A DNA stretch of 64,000 nucleotides from Pseudomonadota bacterium (GCA_020051095.1 JAGVJN010000025.1:1-64000); one strand, 5' to 3'; counted from the first letter of the stretch, positions 1 to 7,604 are shown. Numbers and translations are program-made. Notes: generated from the sequence alone by a model not told the origin.

Positions 1-82
1 GCGCTGTATCCTGCATCATGCCCGCAAATAAAGAGCCCGAGGATAAACACCCTAGCATCACACCCTGAACTATCCTTTTCAT
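1..82 (-). CDS. N-terminus of an exported protein, cut by the window edge
   Basis: Only the first 27 codons are visible. The start ATG (82-80) has a GGGGAAG ribosome-binding site a few bases upstream. The translation begins MKRIVQGVML and continues with a short hydrophobic stretch ending in LFAG, a Sec signal peptide with a likely cleavage site after the FA-G region. Such starts are common in Legionella-type outer-membrane beta-barrel proteins, but nothing of the mature protein is present, so the function is unknown. It lies just outside the tRNA-Phe island boundary. Confidence 0.6.
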   Translation of the reverse strand, partial: MKRIVQGVMLGCLSSGSLFAGMMQDTA

Positions 83-155
83 TAGCTTCCCCTATATTAT
101 TTGGCTCTACCCCAAATAAGGGGGCACTTTAATCCAAGTTAGGTTAACCTAACTT

Positions 156-211
156 ATTGATTTGAATGGTGGCCAGAGACAGAATCGAACTGTCGACACA
201 AGGATTTTCAG
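156..211 (-). repeat. Distal attachment-site copy: duplicated 3' part of tRNA-Phe
   Basis: These 56 bases are identical to 12581-12636. Bases 167-211 correspond to the last 45 nt of tRNA-Phe, from the anticodon loop (CTGAAAA) through the T-arm to the CCA end. Beyond base 211 the sequence diverges, so the 5' half of the tRNA is missing and this copy cannot make a tRNA. A partial tRNA 3' end duplicated about 12.4 kb from the intact gene is the usual footprint of tyrosine-recombinase integration; this is the far att site of the island. Confidence 0.93.
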
Positions 212-318
212 CCCCTTAATCATAAAATAACCAATTGATTTTATTATAAATTTTACCGTTGGAAACCACTGCAAATGTCGTACGATGTATAACAGTGTCG
301 TACTCAATCACGCAAAAC

Positions 319-921
319 TCACACAAGGATATTATCCTTATGTTTTATCATTAGCATTAAATTTGTATCATTATTTAACGCATCTTTTGTTTCAATTATC
401 TTGTGTTGTTTAAATCCAAGTTTCTCATAGCAACGAATGGCTGGTTTATTGTTTATCTGTGGATCAACAATACAATAGTTAAACTGAGGCCAAACATTTT
501 CGTTGAGAAATTGATCGATTATCTTATATCCAAATCCTTTGCCTAAAAAGGCTGCATCGCCAATAAATAAATCTATTCCAGCAGAGTTGTTAATGATTTC
601 ATTTGGCAAGTCTTGATTGTCCCAAGGGAAGTCAAAAATTTTATATAATTGAATATAGCCAATAGGTTTATTGTTGATAATTATTATGAAACCAAATACG
701 GGTTTCTCGCCTGTGATATATGGGGTTAGTTTTTGTAAAACCTCTTGCTTTGTCCATTGGCGTAAAGAATAGAATTGCTGAACATGGGGTAAATTAAACC
801 ATTTATGTATTGACTCTATGTCATTTATATTTACCCTTTTAAATTCAATGCTATTCACTTTTTGTTGGCACCTATATTTTAAGCCGTTATCTATTAATCG
901 ATTTACAGAATAATAAACCAC
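319..921 (-). CDS. AAC(6')-like GNAT acetyltransferase
   Basis: Acetyl-CoA-dependent N-acetyltransferase resembling aminoglycoside 6'-N-acetyltransferases. The C-terminal half carries the family pattern: GIDLFIGDAAFLGKGFG (motif A, acetyl-CoA pyrophosphate loop), then a Val-Asp-Pro...Asn strand and AIRCYEKLGF (motif B). The listed frame opens with GTG at 921, 7 nt after the methyltransferase stop, with no clear ribosome-binding site. A second GTG at 858 follows AGGTG by about 11 nt and would give a 179-residue protein starting MNSIEF, closer to the usual AAC(6') length of about 180; I favour that start. First gene inside the left end of the island. Aminoglycosides as substrate are inferred from resemblance only. 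Confidence 0.8.
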   Translation of the reverse strand: MVYYSVNRLIDNGLKYRCQQKVNSIEFKRVNINDIESIHKWFNLPHVQQFYSLRQWTKQEVLQKLTPYITGEKPVFGFIIIINNKPIGYIQLYKIFDFPWDNQDLPNEIINNSAGIDLFIGDAAFLGKGFGYKIIDQFLNENVWPQFNYCIVDPQINNKPAIRCYEKLGFKQHKIIETKDALNNDTNLMLMIKHKDNILV

Positions 922-928
922 AGGGCTA

Positions 929-1711
929 TCACGTTTTAATCTTTCTCGCTATTGTTAGAATATTCAGGCTCTTATCCGCCATAAAATCATTGCCTTCCAT
1001 ATCATATTGATGAATAGTCTCAAAGCCATTTTTTGTCAGTATTGTTTGTAGTTCTTCTGCAGTGTAAATTTGTAAGCTAAAAGAATTCGTGATTACTTCA
1101 GGTTTGTCAACATCTTTGAAAATCGTATAGCGGTCATGAGAAGTGAGAAGCCCATTCTTTCTATCAATTTCAGAATGTTGAATATTTCGAATTTTGATAC
1201 CATTATTAGTACTTTCAATATCCATATTGAAATCATCTATGACCTCATCGCTTATCGCTTGTAAATTAAAAATATCAAAAACATACAGACCTCCCTCTTT
1301 TAGGTTAACGTTAATGTTTTGCAGAGCTTTTTCAAAGTCGGTTTTGGTAAGGTGGCCAATAGCATTAAAAATAGTAATGATAGCATCAAACTTTCCCACA
1401 CGTAGCTCTCGCATATCACCATGTATAAAGGTGATATTTTTTCCTTGCTTCTTAGCTTTATTACGAGCAATCTCAATGAGTGCAGGACTAAAATCACTAC
1501 CGATCACCTCATATCCATGCTCAGCCAGATAAAACACTTGTGAGCCTGTACCGCAAGTCATATCAAGAACCGAATTTACATCCTGTTCCTTCAGTAGTTT
1601 CTCGATGAGAGCATTTTTGGATGCAGTATCATCGCTCACATTATGCGCATCGAAATATTCTGGCATTTGTTGATATTCAAGTGGCAAGCCAAGCTTATGT
1701 GTATTGCTCAT
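929..1711 (-). CDS. Class I SAM-dependent methyltransferase
   Basis: 260 residues with a Rossmann methyltransferase fold. Motif I is DMTCGTGSQ (about residues 50-58), followed by the acidic end of beta-2 (EVIGSDFSP) and the post-I HGDMREL stretch. It resembles small-molecule methyltransferases of the glycine/sarcosine N-methyltransferase type, but the acceptor cannot be read from sequence. GGAACGGAA lies just upstream of the ATG. It is transcribed leftward and followed after 7 nt by the AAC(6')-like gene, so the two are probably cotranscribed. Confidence 0.85.
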   Translation of the reverse strand: MSNTHKLGLPLEYQQMPEYFDAHNVSDDTASKNALIEKLLKEQDVNSVLDMTCGTGSQVFYLAEHGYEVIGSDFSPALIEIARNKAKKQGKNITFIHGDMRELRVGKFDAIITIFNAIGHLTKTDFEKALQNINVNLKEGGLYVFDIFNLQAISDEVIDDFNMDIESTNNGIKIRNIQHSEIDRKNGLLTSHDRYTIFKDVDKPEVITNSFSLQIYTAEELQTILTKNGFETIHQYDMEGNDFMADKSLNILTIARKIKT

Positions 1712-1741
1712 TTCCGTTCCATAGTAATTTTCTGATGTTGA

Positions 1742-2185
1742 AAGTCTAGCATAAAGGGCGATGGCAAAAAATTAAAGTATACAGAACAAAGAGCAATGCT
1801 CTATAGGTATGCAAAAACAACAAAGTCATTTAGCCAATTATCAATGAGTGAAAATGCAGATATTGTGATGTTTTATTGCACTTCCTTTTTAAAAGATAAT
1901 GTGTTCTATATAGATGATTTAGATACCATTGCCATCGCACAATTTAATGATGGCCAGGCTCTACTGTGGGATGTTTTTGGTCCAGACATTGTTGATTTAG
2001 ATGATGTGTTATCTATATTCGCTGATAATCATATCGGGCAAATTAAGTTGGGTTTTACCCCTCTAGATACATCTTCATATGAAGTCGAAGAGCTGCAAGG
2101 GGAAGATAAACTATTTATTTTGTATGAAAGAGAAAATCCATTTAAAGAGAGCAAATTGATGTTTCCTTTATTATCTCATGCTTAG
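1742..2185 (+). pseudogene. 5'-truncated GNAT acetyltransferase (C-terminal part)
   Basis: The frame is open from 1742 (after a TGA at 1739) to 2185. It encodes the C-terminal half of a GNAT protein of about 300 residues: YAKTTKSFSQLSMSENADIV, then a DVFGPDIVDLDDVL segment and a terminal MFPLLSHA, which resembles the end of acetyltransferases I know from Firmicutes. The N-terminal acetyl-CoA domain is missing. An ATG at 1796 could start a 129-residue product but has no ribosome-binding site. Most likely a decayed remnant, one of several resistance-type gene fragments in the island. Confidence 0.65.
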
Positions 2186-2265
2186 CTTGCGAGCATATTT
2201 CATATAGAAATTTCGGCAAAAATTGAATATTATCGCTGTCTAAATAAAAACATGAGTTAAGCACT

Positions 2266-3093
2266 ATGAGTAAAAACTATCTATGGGATAAAAGTGGTAT
2301 TAGATATCAGCTTATTTCTAATCAAAAAGGTAATAACTATAATTGGTTATTTTTACCAGGTGGTCCAGGTGCAGACTCTGAATATTTGGAGGGACTAGCA
2401 TTAGAGTTAAGACTCCCAGGAAATACTTGGCTTATTGATTTGCCCAACAATGGTAACAATCAAGTTCATGAAGAGTATGACTTTGATAGTTGGTTTGAAT
2501 TATTACTTCCATTAGTCAACCAATTCCAAAACCCAATACTCGTTGGTCAGTCTTTTGGGGGCATGTTCCCACTCATGTTTCCTCAACTTGAGGAGTTATT
2601 AAAAGGGTTTGTTATTTTGAATTCATCGCCAAGTTTATGGCATGAAACAGCAAACCGTGTCGCTTCGGAAAAGGGTAAACCTTCGATGGAAAAGCCACTT
2701 CAAGAATTTGTTGATAATCCAAATGATGAAACCTTTAAAATCGCCTTAATGGCTTGTGCCCCATATTACTTTACAGACTCAACAATTGAGCAAGGTAAGA
2801 AGGTATTGGGAAAATTGCCGTTTAATTATCATGCTGCTAATTGGTGGCAAGTTAAAGCAACAGAATTAAATTTTGATGCAACTTGGATCCCTGAATCGGT
2901 TGAAACGCTTATTGTTTGTGGAGAAGAAGATTGTATGACGCCACCTGAGCTGTTTACCAAAGATAGTCGATTTAAAAGGGATAATATAAGGATAGAAACA
3001 ATAAAAAATGCGGGACATATGCCATGGTTAGATGATTTGGAATCAGTTAGATCATTGTTTCAAACATTTTTGGTTAAAATTGAGCGCAATTGA
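2266..3093 (+). CDS. Alpha/beta hydrolase
   Basis: 275-residue alpha/beta-hydrolase fold enzyme. Visible elements are the oxyanion-hole strand LFLPGGPG (about 28-35), the nucleophile elbow GQSFGG (Ser96), and the late GHMPWLDD motif whose His would complete the triad. GGPG is typical of proline-iminopeptidase-like hydrolases, but the substrate is unknown. The gene is convergent with the phosphotransferase at 3074-4045 and their 3' ends overlap by 20 bp, so both coding ends are compact. No signal peptide, so cytoplasmic. Confidence 0.85.
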   Translation: MSKNYLWDKSGIRYQLISNQKGNNYNWLFLPGGPGADSEYLEGLALELRLPGNTWLIDLPNNGNNQVHEEYDFDSWFELLLPLVNQFQNPILVGQSFGGMFPLMFPQLEELLKGFVILNSSPSLWHETANRVASEKGKPSMEKPLQEFVDNPNDETFKIALMACAPYYFTDSTIEQGKKVLGKLPFNYHAANWWQVKATELNFDATWIPESVETLIVCGEEDCMTPPELFTKDSRFKRDNIRIETIKNAGHMPWLDDLESVRSLFQTFLVKIERN

Positions 3094-4045
3094 TAAACGA
3101 TCTCAAACATCCGGCAATGGACCCTGGATGTTCTTGCTGTGCTGTTCTGGGTAAATTTTTAGTGGCCTCATACATCATTTGGTAGCCAAGGGCTGCAAAA
3201 ATGCCATTCAATTTATTAGCAATACCCAGGGCAGTCAGTAATGCCTCTTCACCATGAAGATCGAGCCAGGGGGATACACACTGAGATTGCAGTATTTTAA
3301 ATGCATCGTCTTTTTCCCCAAGATCATTAAAGAACGTAATATTCCATAAGCAGCCACTTAAGGAAAAGAAAGGGTGGGAGATAACCGTTTCTCCCCAGTC
3401 TATAATACCTATTGAACCACTTTTGTTATCAAGGAGCATATTATTTTCTTGGAAATCACAATGGTTGATGGTTTCTGGAATTTTATATTTCGACAGCGCT
3501 TCGCATAGATTGATACAAGTCGGGCGGAGTTTTTGTAGATGATCAATTTCTTGTTCTGTTAATCCATCGTCTTGTAGAAGTTTATCTTGCTCAATGAGTT
3601 GGGAATATAATGATGGGAATCTATTCAGTCGCCAATCAGGGGTGCCCAAGTCAAGAAGTGCTTGAACTTTGTCTTCTAATGAACGTTGAATGTCGGTGAA
3701 ATTTGAAATTCCTTGGATAAGGGGGGCTAAGTTGACATGCCCCTTAAACAGATGGCGTAACGAACTATCACCAACGGATGTCATCAGAAAACAATGCAGT
3801 TCATTATTCTGAGCAATGGCTTTAGGTATATTGGTACACCCATGTTGAGTTAGAAAAGCTAAGGTTTTTGGCTCTAGAAACAATGACTCTGGAACTTGTT
3901 TTAGATAATAAGTACATTCATTAGTTTCTATTTTATGGACAATTGAATATGAGGTCTCAACTATCTTTTTATGGGCTTGAACTGTTAAATGTTCTTTTGA
4001 TAAATAATTGGTGGCCCATTGTAATGGCAGTTTTGATTGATTCAT
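3074..4045 (-). CDS. Aminoglycoside/choline-kinase-type phosphotransferase
   Basis: 323-residue APH-fold enzyme that would transfer the ATP gamma-phosphate to a small molecule. The catalytic loop is HCDFQENN (His195, Asp197, Asn202), followed by the metal-binding IIDWGE (Asp216), the two signature motifs of the aminoglycoside phosphotransferase family. The N-lobe (YYLKQVP, about 46-52) provides the nucleotide-binding Lys. The start overlaps the stop of the upstream double-GNAT gene (ATGA), so the two are translationally coupled. Substrate unknown; an antibiotic is plausible from context. Confidence 0.85.
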   Translation of the reverse strand: MNQSKLPLQWATNYLSKEHLTVQAHKKIVETSYSIVHKIETNECTYYLKQVPESLFLEPKTLAFLTQHGCTNIPKAIAQNNELHCFLMTSVGDSSLRHLFKGHVNLAPLIQGISNFTDIQRSLEDKVQALLDLGTPDWRLNRFPSLYSQLIEQDKLLQDDGLTEQEIDHLQKLRPTCINLCEALSKYKIPETINHCDFQENNMLLDNKSGSIGIIDWGETVISHPFFSLSGCLWNITFFNDLGEKDDAFKILQSQCVSPWLDLHGEEALLTALGIANKLNGIFAALGYQMMYEATKNLPRTAQQEHPGSIAGCLRSFINCAQF

Positions 4046-5070
4046 GCCTTCAATATTCCTTGAGTTTCTTCTACCTCGTCAAAAAATTTCACAAAGAAGG
4101 TTTTGGATAATTTGGGATTGTTATGATTGATTCTGGTGAATTCCTCAATGAAACCACATTTTTTGTAGAATTCTGGCGCTTGAAAGGCACTTGTGCATAG
4201 ATTGATATTATTAAATCCTTGGCCTTTGAATTGTTCTTCTAAGCTTAATAGCAATTGCTTTCCATATCCCTGATTACGATAGGCACTATCGACCCAGATA
4301 TCATCAACATAAATTTCAGCAAATGCCGTGTAGGCATTGATGACGCCTATGACAATATTATCTGGACAGGTCATTACCACAGAAAAACGACGATAATTCA
4401 CGTCAATATCATGGTTGGCTTCATAAGCAACTAGGTCGTCTTGCATTCGTTCTTTTGTTTTATCATCAACATCTTCTACTACTTCAATTTTGTAGGAAGT
4501 ATTTTTGGAAGATGTATGAATGATTTGGTTATGAGATGCTGAGTCAAAACAAAATATATAACGCATTGGTTGATCTGGGTCAAAATCGACCTCTTTGATT
4601 TCCTCAGTAAATTGACCATTTGTAAAGGTGGTGATTGCTTTTCGCCAAAAGAACAAAGCGCTTTTGTTTTCAGGTATGACGGATACTTCCCATTTTCCTT
4701 GGTGATGTTTCCAGATATAGTCGGCTGCCAATTGCCCAATACCTTTGTTTTGGAATTTTGCCAGGATAAAAAACTCACCTACATTCCAATTAGTTTCAGG
4801 GTAGCAACCTGCTTGATTTAACAAAATAAAACCTGCTATTTCATCATGAACCTTGATGAGATAAGCCTCTCTCGAGGGTTCTTCAAAGTAATGCTTAAAG
4901 TCAAAGCTTTCATAAAGACCATCAGAAGGTATCGCCCAGTCCTCTGAAATAAATCCACACTCCCTTGATAAATCATAAACATAAAATCTGGCTAAATTTT
5001 GGATAATAGGGTAATCCTCTATCGATGCTTTCTCAATTTTTAAGCCATGATGGAGTTTATTGATATCCAC
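4042..5070 (-). CDS. Two-domain GNAT acetyltransferase
   Basis: 342 residues containing two GNAT units. The first (about 10-165) ends in an acetyl-CoA loop FILAKFQNKGIGQLAADYI and a VIPENKSALFFWRKA segment. The second (about 195-325) has IYVDDIWVDSAYRNQGYGKQ, with the Q/RxxGxG/A signature, and a late APEFYKKCGF segment. Tandem GNAT proteins occur among antibiotic acetyltransferases and mycothiol synthases; which applies here cannot be read. It is followed with an ATGA overlap by the phosphotransferase, giving an acetyl/phospho modification pair. About 75 bp separate it from ardA upstream. Confidence 0.85.
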   Translation of the reverse strand: MDINKLHHGLKIEKASIEDYPIIQNLARFYVYDLSRECGFISEDWAIPSDGLYESFDFKHYFEEPSREAYLIKVHDEIAGFILLNQAGCYPETNWNVGEFFILAKFQNKGIGQLAADYIWKHHQGKWEVSVIPENKSALFFWRKAITTFTNGQFTEEIKEVDFDPDQPMRYIFCFDSASHNQIIHTSSKNTSYKIEVVEDVDDKTKERMQDDLVAYEANHDIDVNYRRFSVVMTCPDNIVIGVINAYTAFAEIYVDDIWVDSAYRNQGYGKQLLLSLEEQFKGQGFNNINLCTSAFQAPEFYKKCGFIEEFTRINHNNPKLSKTFFVKFFDEVEETQGILKA

Positions 5071-5145
5071 AGAACGTTCCTTAAAATATAGTTAGTGCAT
5101 AATATCAGATTGTTCTTGAGCAGTATATTTAAGCCCGGAAGGGCC

Positions 5146-5652
5146 TCAATAATTAGAAAAAACATGAACATTTCCATCTAACTCAACCGCACAAAAATCA
5201 TCGAAAAACAGATCACGGCAAAACGCTTCATAATCAAAATATCGCATCAAATTGTCCGACAATTTCTCGCCATAGCAGTCATCAATAAGATGGTGGGCAA
5301 AATCAACTTCAGAATCATAACAGCTATGATATTGCTCCTCTATCATCACTTTGGCAGCTTCAAAGCCGTACTCAGCAATTAATGCCTGGCCAAGTTCTTC
5401 ATGCTCAGTTATAAACTCAGCATAATCCGTTATCGTGCTGATAGAATCAAATTCATGAATCTGAATATCACCGAATCCTTGATAATCATGGATGGCCCAG
5501 TCACTTGGATCGGAGACGGGGCTGTCATCAAGCATAACTTGAATTTCCTCCATAATCGCATCTTCCGATTGATTGGCATCAATCCATTGACCATGTAGGT
5601 AGCCACTATTATAAGATGCCAAACAGGCGACATAGATTTCTGGTTTATCCAT
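5146..5652 (-). CDS. ardA: ArdA antirestriction protein
   Basis: 168 residues, the normal ArdA size. The N-terminus has the family pattern IYVACLASYNSGYLHGQWID, followed by the DWAIHDYQGFG segment and an acidic helical C-terminal part. ArdA is a DNA-mimic dimer that blocks type I restriction enzymes when mobile DNA enters a new host; the very high Asp/Glu content fits. AAGGAG stands upstream of the ATG. It lies downstream of ssb in the same direction, an arrangement typical of leading regions of conjugative plasmids and ICEs. A short hairpin (GCCC-GGAA-GGGC, 5133-5144) sits right at its stop. Confidence 0.92.
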   Translation of the reverse strand: MDKPEIYVACLASYNSGYLHGQWIDANQSEDAIMEEIQVMLDDSPVSDPSDWAIHDYQGFGDIQIHEFDSISTITDYAEFITEHEELGQALIAEYGFEAAKVMIEEQYHSCYDSEVDFAHHLIDDCYGEKLSDNLMRYFDYEAFCRDLFFDDFCAVELDGNVHVFSNY

Positions 5653-5726
5653 TGGGGTTCTTCTCCTTGAACATGTAAATTAGAGAGCAAGCCCCTGCGG
5701 GAACTTACCCCCGCGCTGGGTTATGA

Positions 5727-6149
5727 TTAAAACGGTATTTCTTCTGAGTCTGCCTGTAACATGTCACGCATCTGAGCCATATGGCTTTCTGCAGTTTTGT
5801 TAGCAGTCTCATCAGCTGGTTTGGATTGACCTAATAGTTGAATATTATTTACCATAATACTGAGGCTATGACGGGTATTGCCATCGCCATCAGTCCATTG
5901 GTTAGAACGAAGTTTACCTTCAACATAAACTTGCGATCCTTTTTGTAAATACTCAACGATTTTGGTTAATTTCCCAAACATCACCAGCTGATGCCACTCG
6001 ACTCTGGTTTTCCATTCATCATTCTGTTTGAATGACTCATTGGTGGCCAGAGTAGCTGTGACAAAAGACTGACCGTTTTGGCTGGTGATGGTTTTTGGTT
6101 CTGCGCCCAAGTTGCCAATCAGTTGTACCTTATTTAATGATGCTGTCAT
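5727..6149 (-). CDS. ssb: Single-stranded DNA-binding protein (mobile-element type)
   Basis: 140-residue SSB: OB fold from MTASLNKVQLIGNLG through YVEGKLRSNQW (about 1-110), a short linker and the acidic tip SEEIPF that recruits partner proteins. The linker is short compared with chromosomal SSBs, as is common for element-encoded copies. The ribosome-binding site is GGGAG. It lies between the small orf66 (with an intervening terminator-like hairpin) and ardA, all leftward. SSB and ArdA together protect incoming single- and double-stranded DNA during transfer. It could complement the host SSB. Confidence 0.93.
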   Translation of the reverse strand: MTASLNKVQLIGNLGAEPKTITSQNGQSFVTATLATNESFKQNDEWKTRVEWHQLVMFGKLTKIVEYLQKGSQVYVEGKLRSNQWTDGDGNTRHSLSIMVNNIQLLGQSKPADETANKTAESHMAQMRDMLQADSEEIPF

Positions 6150-6174
6150 TGTGCTCTCCCGTTAGTTAAAAAGT

Positions 6175-6225
6175 CCGCATAACAGGAAAAGCACCGCATA
6201 AGGCAGTTTTTTTCCTGTTATGCGG
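6175..6225 (-). terminator. Strong hairpin with U-run between orf66 and ssb
   Basis: Two perfect 16-bp arms (6175-6190 and 6210-6225, CCGCATAACAGGAAAA and its complement) enclose 19 bases. Read leftward, the stem is followed by ACUUUUU, as expected of a Rho-independent terminator or attenuator. It would cut off or reduce read-through from orf66 into ssb, so ssb-ardA could have lower or conditional expression. The loop contains part of the arm sequence again (CCGCATAA). Confidence 0.65.
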
Positions 6226-6239
6226 TTAAAAAAATAAGA

Positions 6240-6440
6240 TTAAACAGCAGCAAGGGCTGTCTGACCTTGATACCTGTCTGAATGAGAAATTAGAAATTCC
6301 AACTTACTCAGGCTCAGTTCAACCTGTTTTTTATCTTCAATAGACAATTGACGATAAAATCTTTGCAGGTCATTCACACATCGAGCCAACTCAAACAGCA
6401 AATGGTCCATCTGAATGTTTGCAGAATCGAAATTTTGCAT
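6240..6440 (-). CDS. Small protein of unknown function (66 aa)
   Basis: I do not recognise a family. The 66 residues are mostly helical in character (QMDHLLFELARCVNDLQRFY, then a KKQVELSLSKLEFL helix) with no signal peptide. An AAAGGAG ribosome-binding site 8 nt before the ATG makes the start convincing. It is the first gene after a long structured leader carrying a hammerhead ribozyme and precedes ssb and ardA. A role linked to DNA entry is an inference from position only. Confidence 0.7.
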   Translation of the reverse strand: MQNFDSANIQMDHLLFELARCVNDLQRFYRQLSIEDKKQVELSLSKLEFLISHSDRYQGQTALAAV

Positions 6441-6475
6441 GGTATCGCTCCTTTGAAAAAATAGGGAGAGATAAT

Positions 6476-6506
6476 CCCAACAGGGGACAAACTCATCCCC
6501 ATTGGG
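6476..6506 (-). promoter_or_regulatory. Leader hairpin upstream of orf66
   Basis: In the leader between the ribozyme module and orf66, CCCAA (6476-6480) pairs with TTGGG (6502-6506) and GGGGA (6483-6487) with TCCCC (6496-6500), making one long interrupted hairpin about 35 nt upstream of the orf66 ribosome-binding site. Two smaller hairpins are also visible nearby (AUCUUG/CAAGAU next to the pseudoknot and CACCG/CGGUG). The roughly 190-nt leader is therefore highly structured. No known riboswitch was recognised. Confidence 0.45.
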
Positions 6507-6630
6507 TTATGAAATATCACCAACCATAAAAGTTGATTTGCCAAATTTTTAAAGAATGAATGCTTTAAGCACATACGGTATAGCACCGTAAAACTGTCGG
6601 TGAAAATCTTGCTTTCCATACAAGATGTTT

Positions 6631-6677
6631 TTTCCCGACTTAACGCTCAGCCACAGGATTAGGGAAAGAAGGTGGCT
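6631..6677 (-). ncRNA. Conserved hairpin-pseudoknot following hammerhead 1
   Basis: Read leftward directly after the ribozyme: AGCCAC (6677-6672) pairs with GUGGCU (6654-6649). The loop segment UUUCCC (6667-6662) is complementary to GGGAAA (6636-6631), which lies 3' of the hairpin and would close an H-type pseudoknot. 28 of 32 bases from the 3' strand to the loop match the second copy at 8581-8612, and the pseudoknot strands change together (UU-CCC/GGG-AA here, AU-CCC/GGG-AU there). Function unknown; probably an RNA structure because pairing is kept. Confidence 0.65.
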
Positions 6678-6681
6678 TTAT

Positions 6682-6731
6682 AGTAAGACCTCGGAAGGTT
6701 TCACCAGGCTTACACTGGCTCATCAGTTACT
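6682..6731 (-). ncRNA. Hammerhead ribozyme 1 (type I)
   Basis: Read leftward, all core nucleotides are present: stem I 5' strand AGUAA (6731-6727), CUGAUGA (6726-6720), stem II GCCAG/CUGGU with a 7-nt loop, GAAA (6702-6699), stem III ACCU-UCCG-AGGU (6699-6688), and C17 at 6687. The stem I 3' strand UUACU (6686-6682) pairs perfectly with the 5' strand. Predicted self-cleavage lies between 6687 and 6686 after GUC. Stem I is the open one, hence type I. It lies in the leader of orf66-ssb-ardA. A TTGATA hexamer occurs 18 nt before the core, as in copy 2 (17 nt). Confidence 0.88.
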
Positions 6732-6863
6732 TTCCATTTCAGTTTATCAATGACAGAAATTAATTCAACAGGTTGTTCTAATTGATATCAAGTGTTATTG
6801 ATTGTTACTGTAATTGTCTTGCTGATATTCTGAGGACTTTATCTTGCGTAATAAACGCGATTG

Positions 6864-7553
6864 TCAGTTGTCTTCATCAAGCCATTTCTGAGTTTGTTTT
6901 TTCCATTCAGCATAACAATCGTTACCACAAAAATATCGGACATAATCATCACCCTCAAACGAATTGGCCGCTGATTTTGGAACCTGTTTAAGACAGGTGT
7001 AACAGCTTTCTGTTTTGCAGTTACCATGGAGATTAAACTGTTCAAGAGAAATTAATGAGGGGAGGGCTTTCCTGTCTTCATCGGCATGGTCTTTGAGCGG
7101 TTCTTTAGGGTATCCCAAAGCAAGACCACTGATGATGGTATGTTCTTCGGGAATTGAAATTTGTGCTTTGGTAAACGCCTCATCCAGGGTAACCCAGCAA
7201 CAACCTATATCGAGAGCAATAGCTGCCAGCCACATATTTTGCATAGCAGCAGCCCCGCTGTATAAGTGCTGGTTATGTTGTTTTAGCCATGCATCAATCT
7301 CAATGCCTGTATCAACAGTCACGATAATTAAAAGCTGTGCTTGAGAGAGAAATGAAGCATGCTGAGCTTTTTCAGCCAGTGTGCTCAGAGTTTCTTTGTT
7401 ACGAACCAGTGTAAAATGCCAGGGTTGTGAATTTAAGGGGCTTGGCGCATATTGACCGGCTTGAAGAATGGTTTCAATATCCTTCTCTCTTAATGCTTTA
7501 TCAGTAAAATCGCGAACAGCACGCCTTTGTTTAATTAATTCTAAAATATCCAT
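6864..7553 (-). CDS. Nitroreductase-family flavoprotein fused to a Cys-rich DUF3330-like tail
   Basis: Residues about 1-170 are a nitroreductase/FMN oxidoreductase: RRAVRDF near the N-terminus (FMN phosphate), YAPSPLNSQPWHF and a GLALGYP segment. Residues about 178-225 form a separate small domain with CKTESCYTCLK and, later, FCGNDCYAEWK. These five or six Cys look like a metal-binding knuckle resembling the DUF3330 family found near mobile elements. The gene follows tehB by 51 bp in the same leftward unit led by hammerhead 2. Electron donor NAD(P)H is expected from the family; substrate unknown. Confidence 0.82.
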   Translation of the reverse strand: MDILELIKQRRAVRDFTDKALREKDIETILQAGQYAPSPLNSQPWHFTLVRNKETLSTLAEKAQHASFLSQAQLLIIVTVDTGIEIDAWLKQHNQHLYSGAAAMQNMWLAAIALDIGCCWVTLDEAFTKAQISIPEEHTIISGLALGYPKEPLKDHADEDRKALPSLISLEQFNLHGNCKTESCYTCLKQVPKSAANSFEGDDYVRYFCGNDCYAEWKKQTQKWLDEDN

Positions 7554-7604
7554 ATCAATAATCCTCGTTTGTATTTACTTCTTCATTAGTTATCGATTGA
7601 AGCT

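Noticed and set aside
167-211. A second tRNA-Phe gene at the left end
   Set aside because: Only the 3' 45 nt exist; the acceptor 5' strand, the D-arm and part of the anticodon stem are missing.
6374-6619. 81-codon leftward frame overlapping the structured leader of orf66
   Set aside because: It lies across several RNA hairpins, has no ribosome-binding site and overlaps the orf66 start out of frame; the sequence is better explained as leader RNA.
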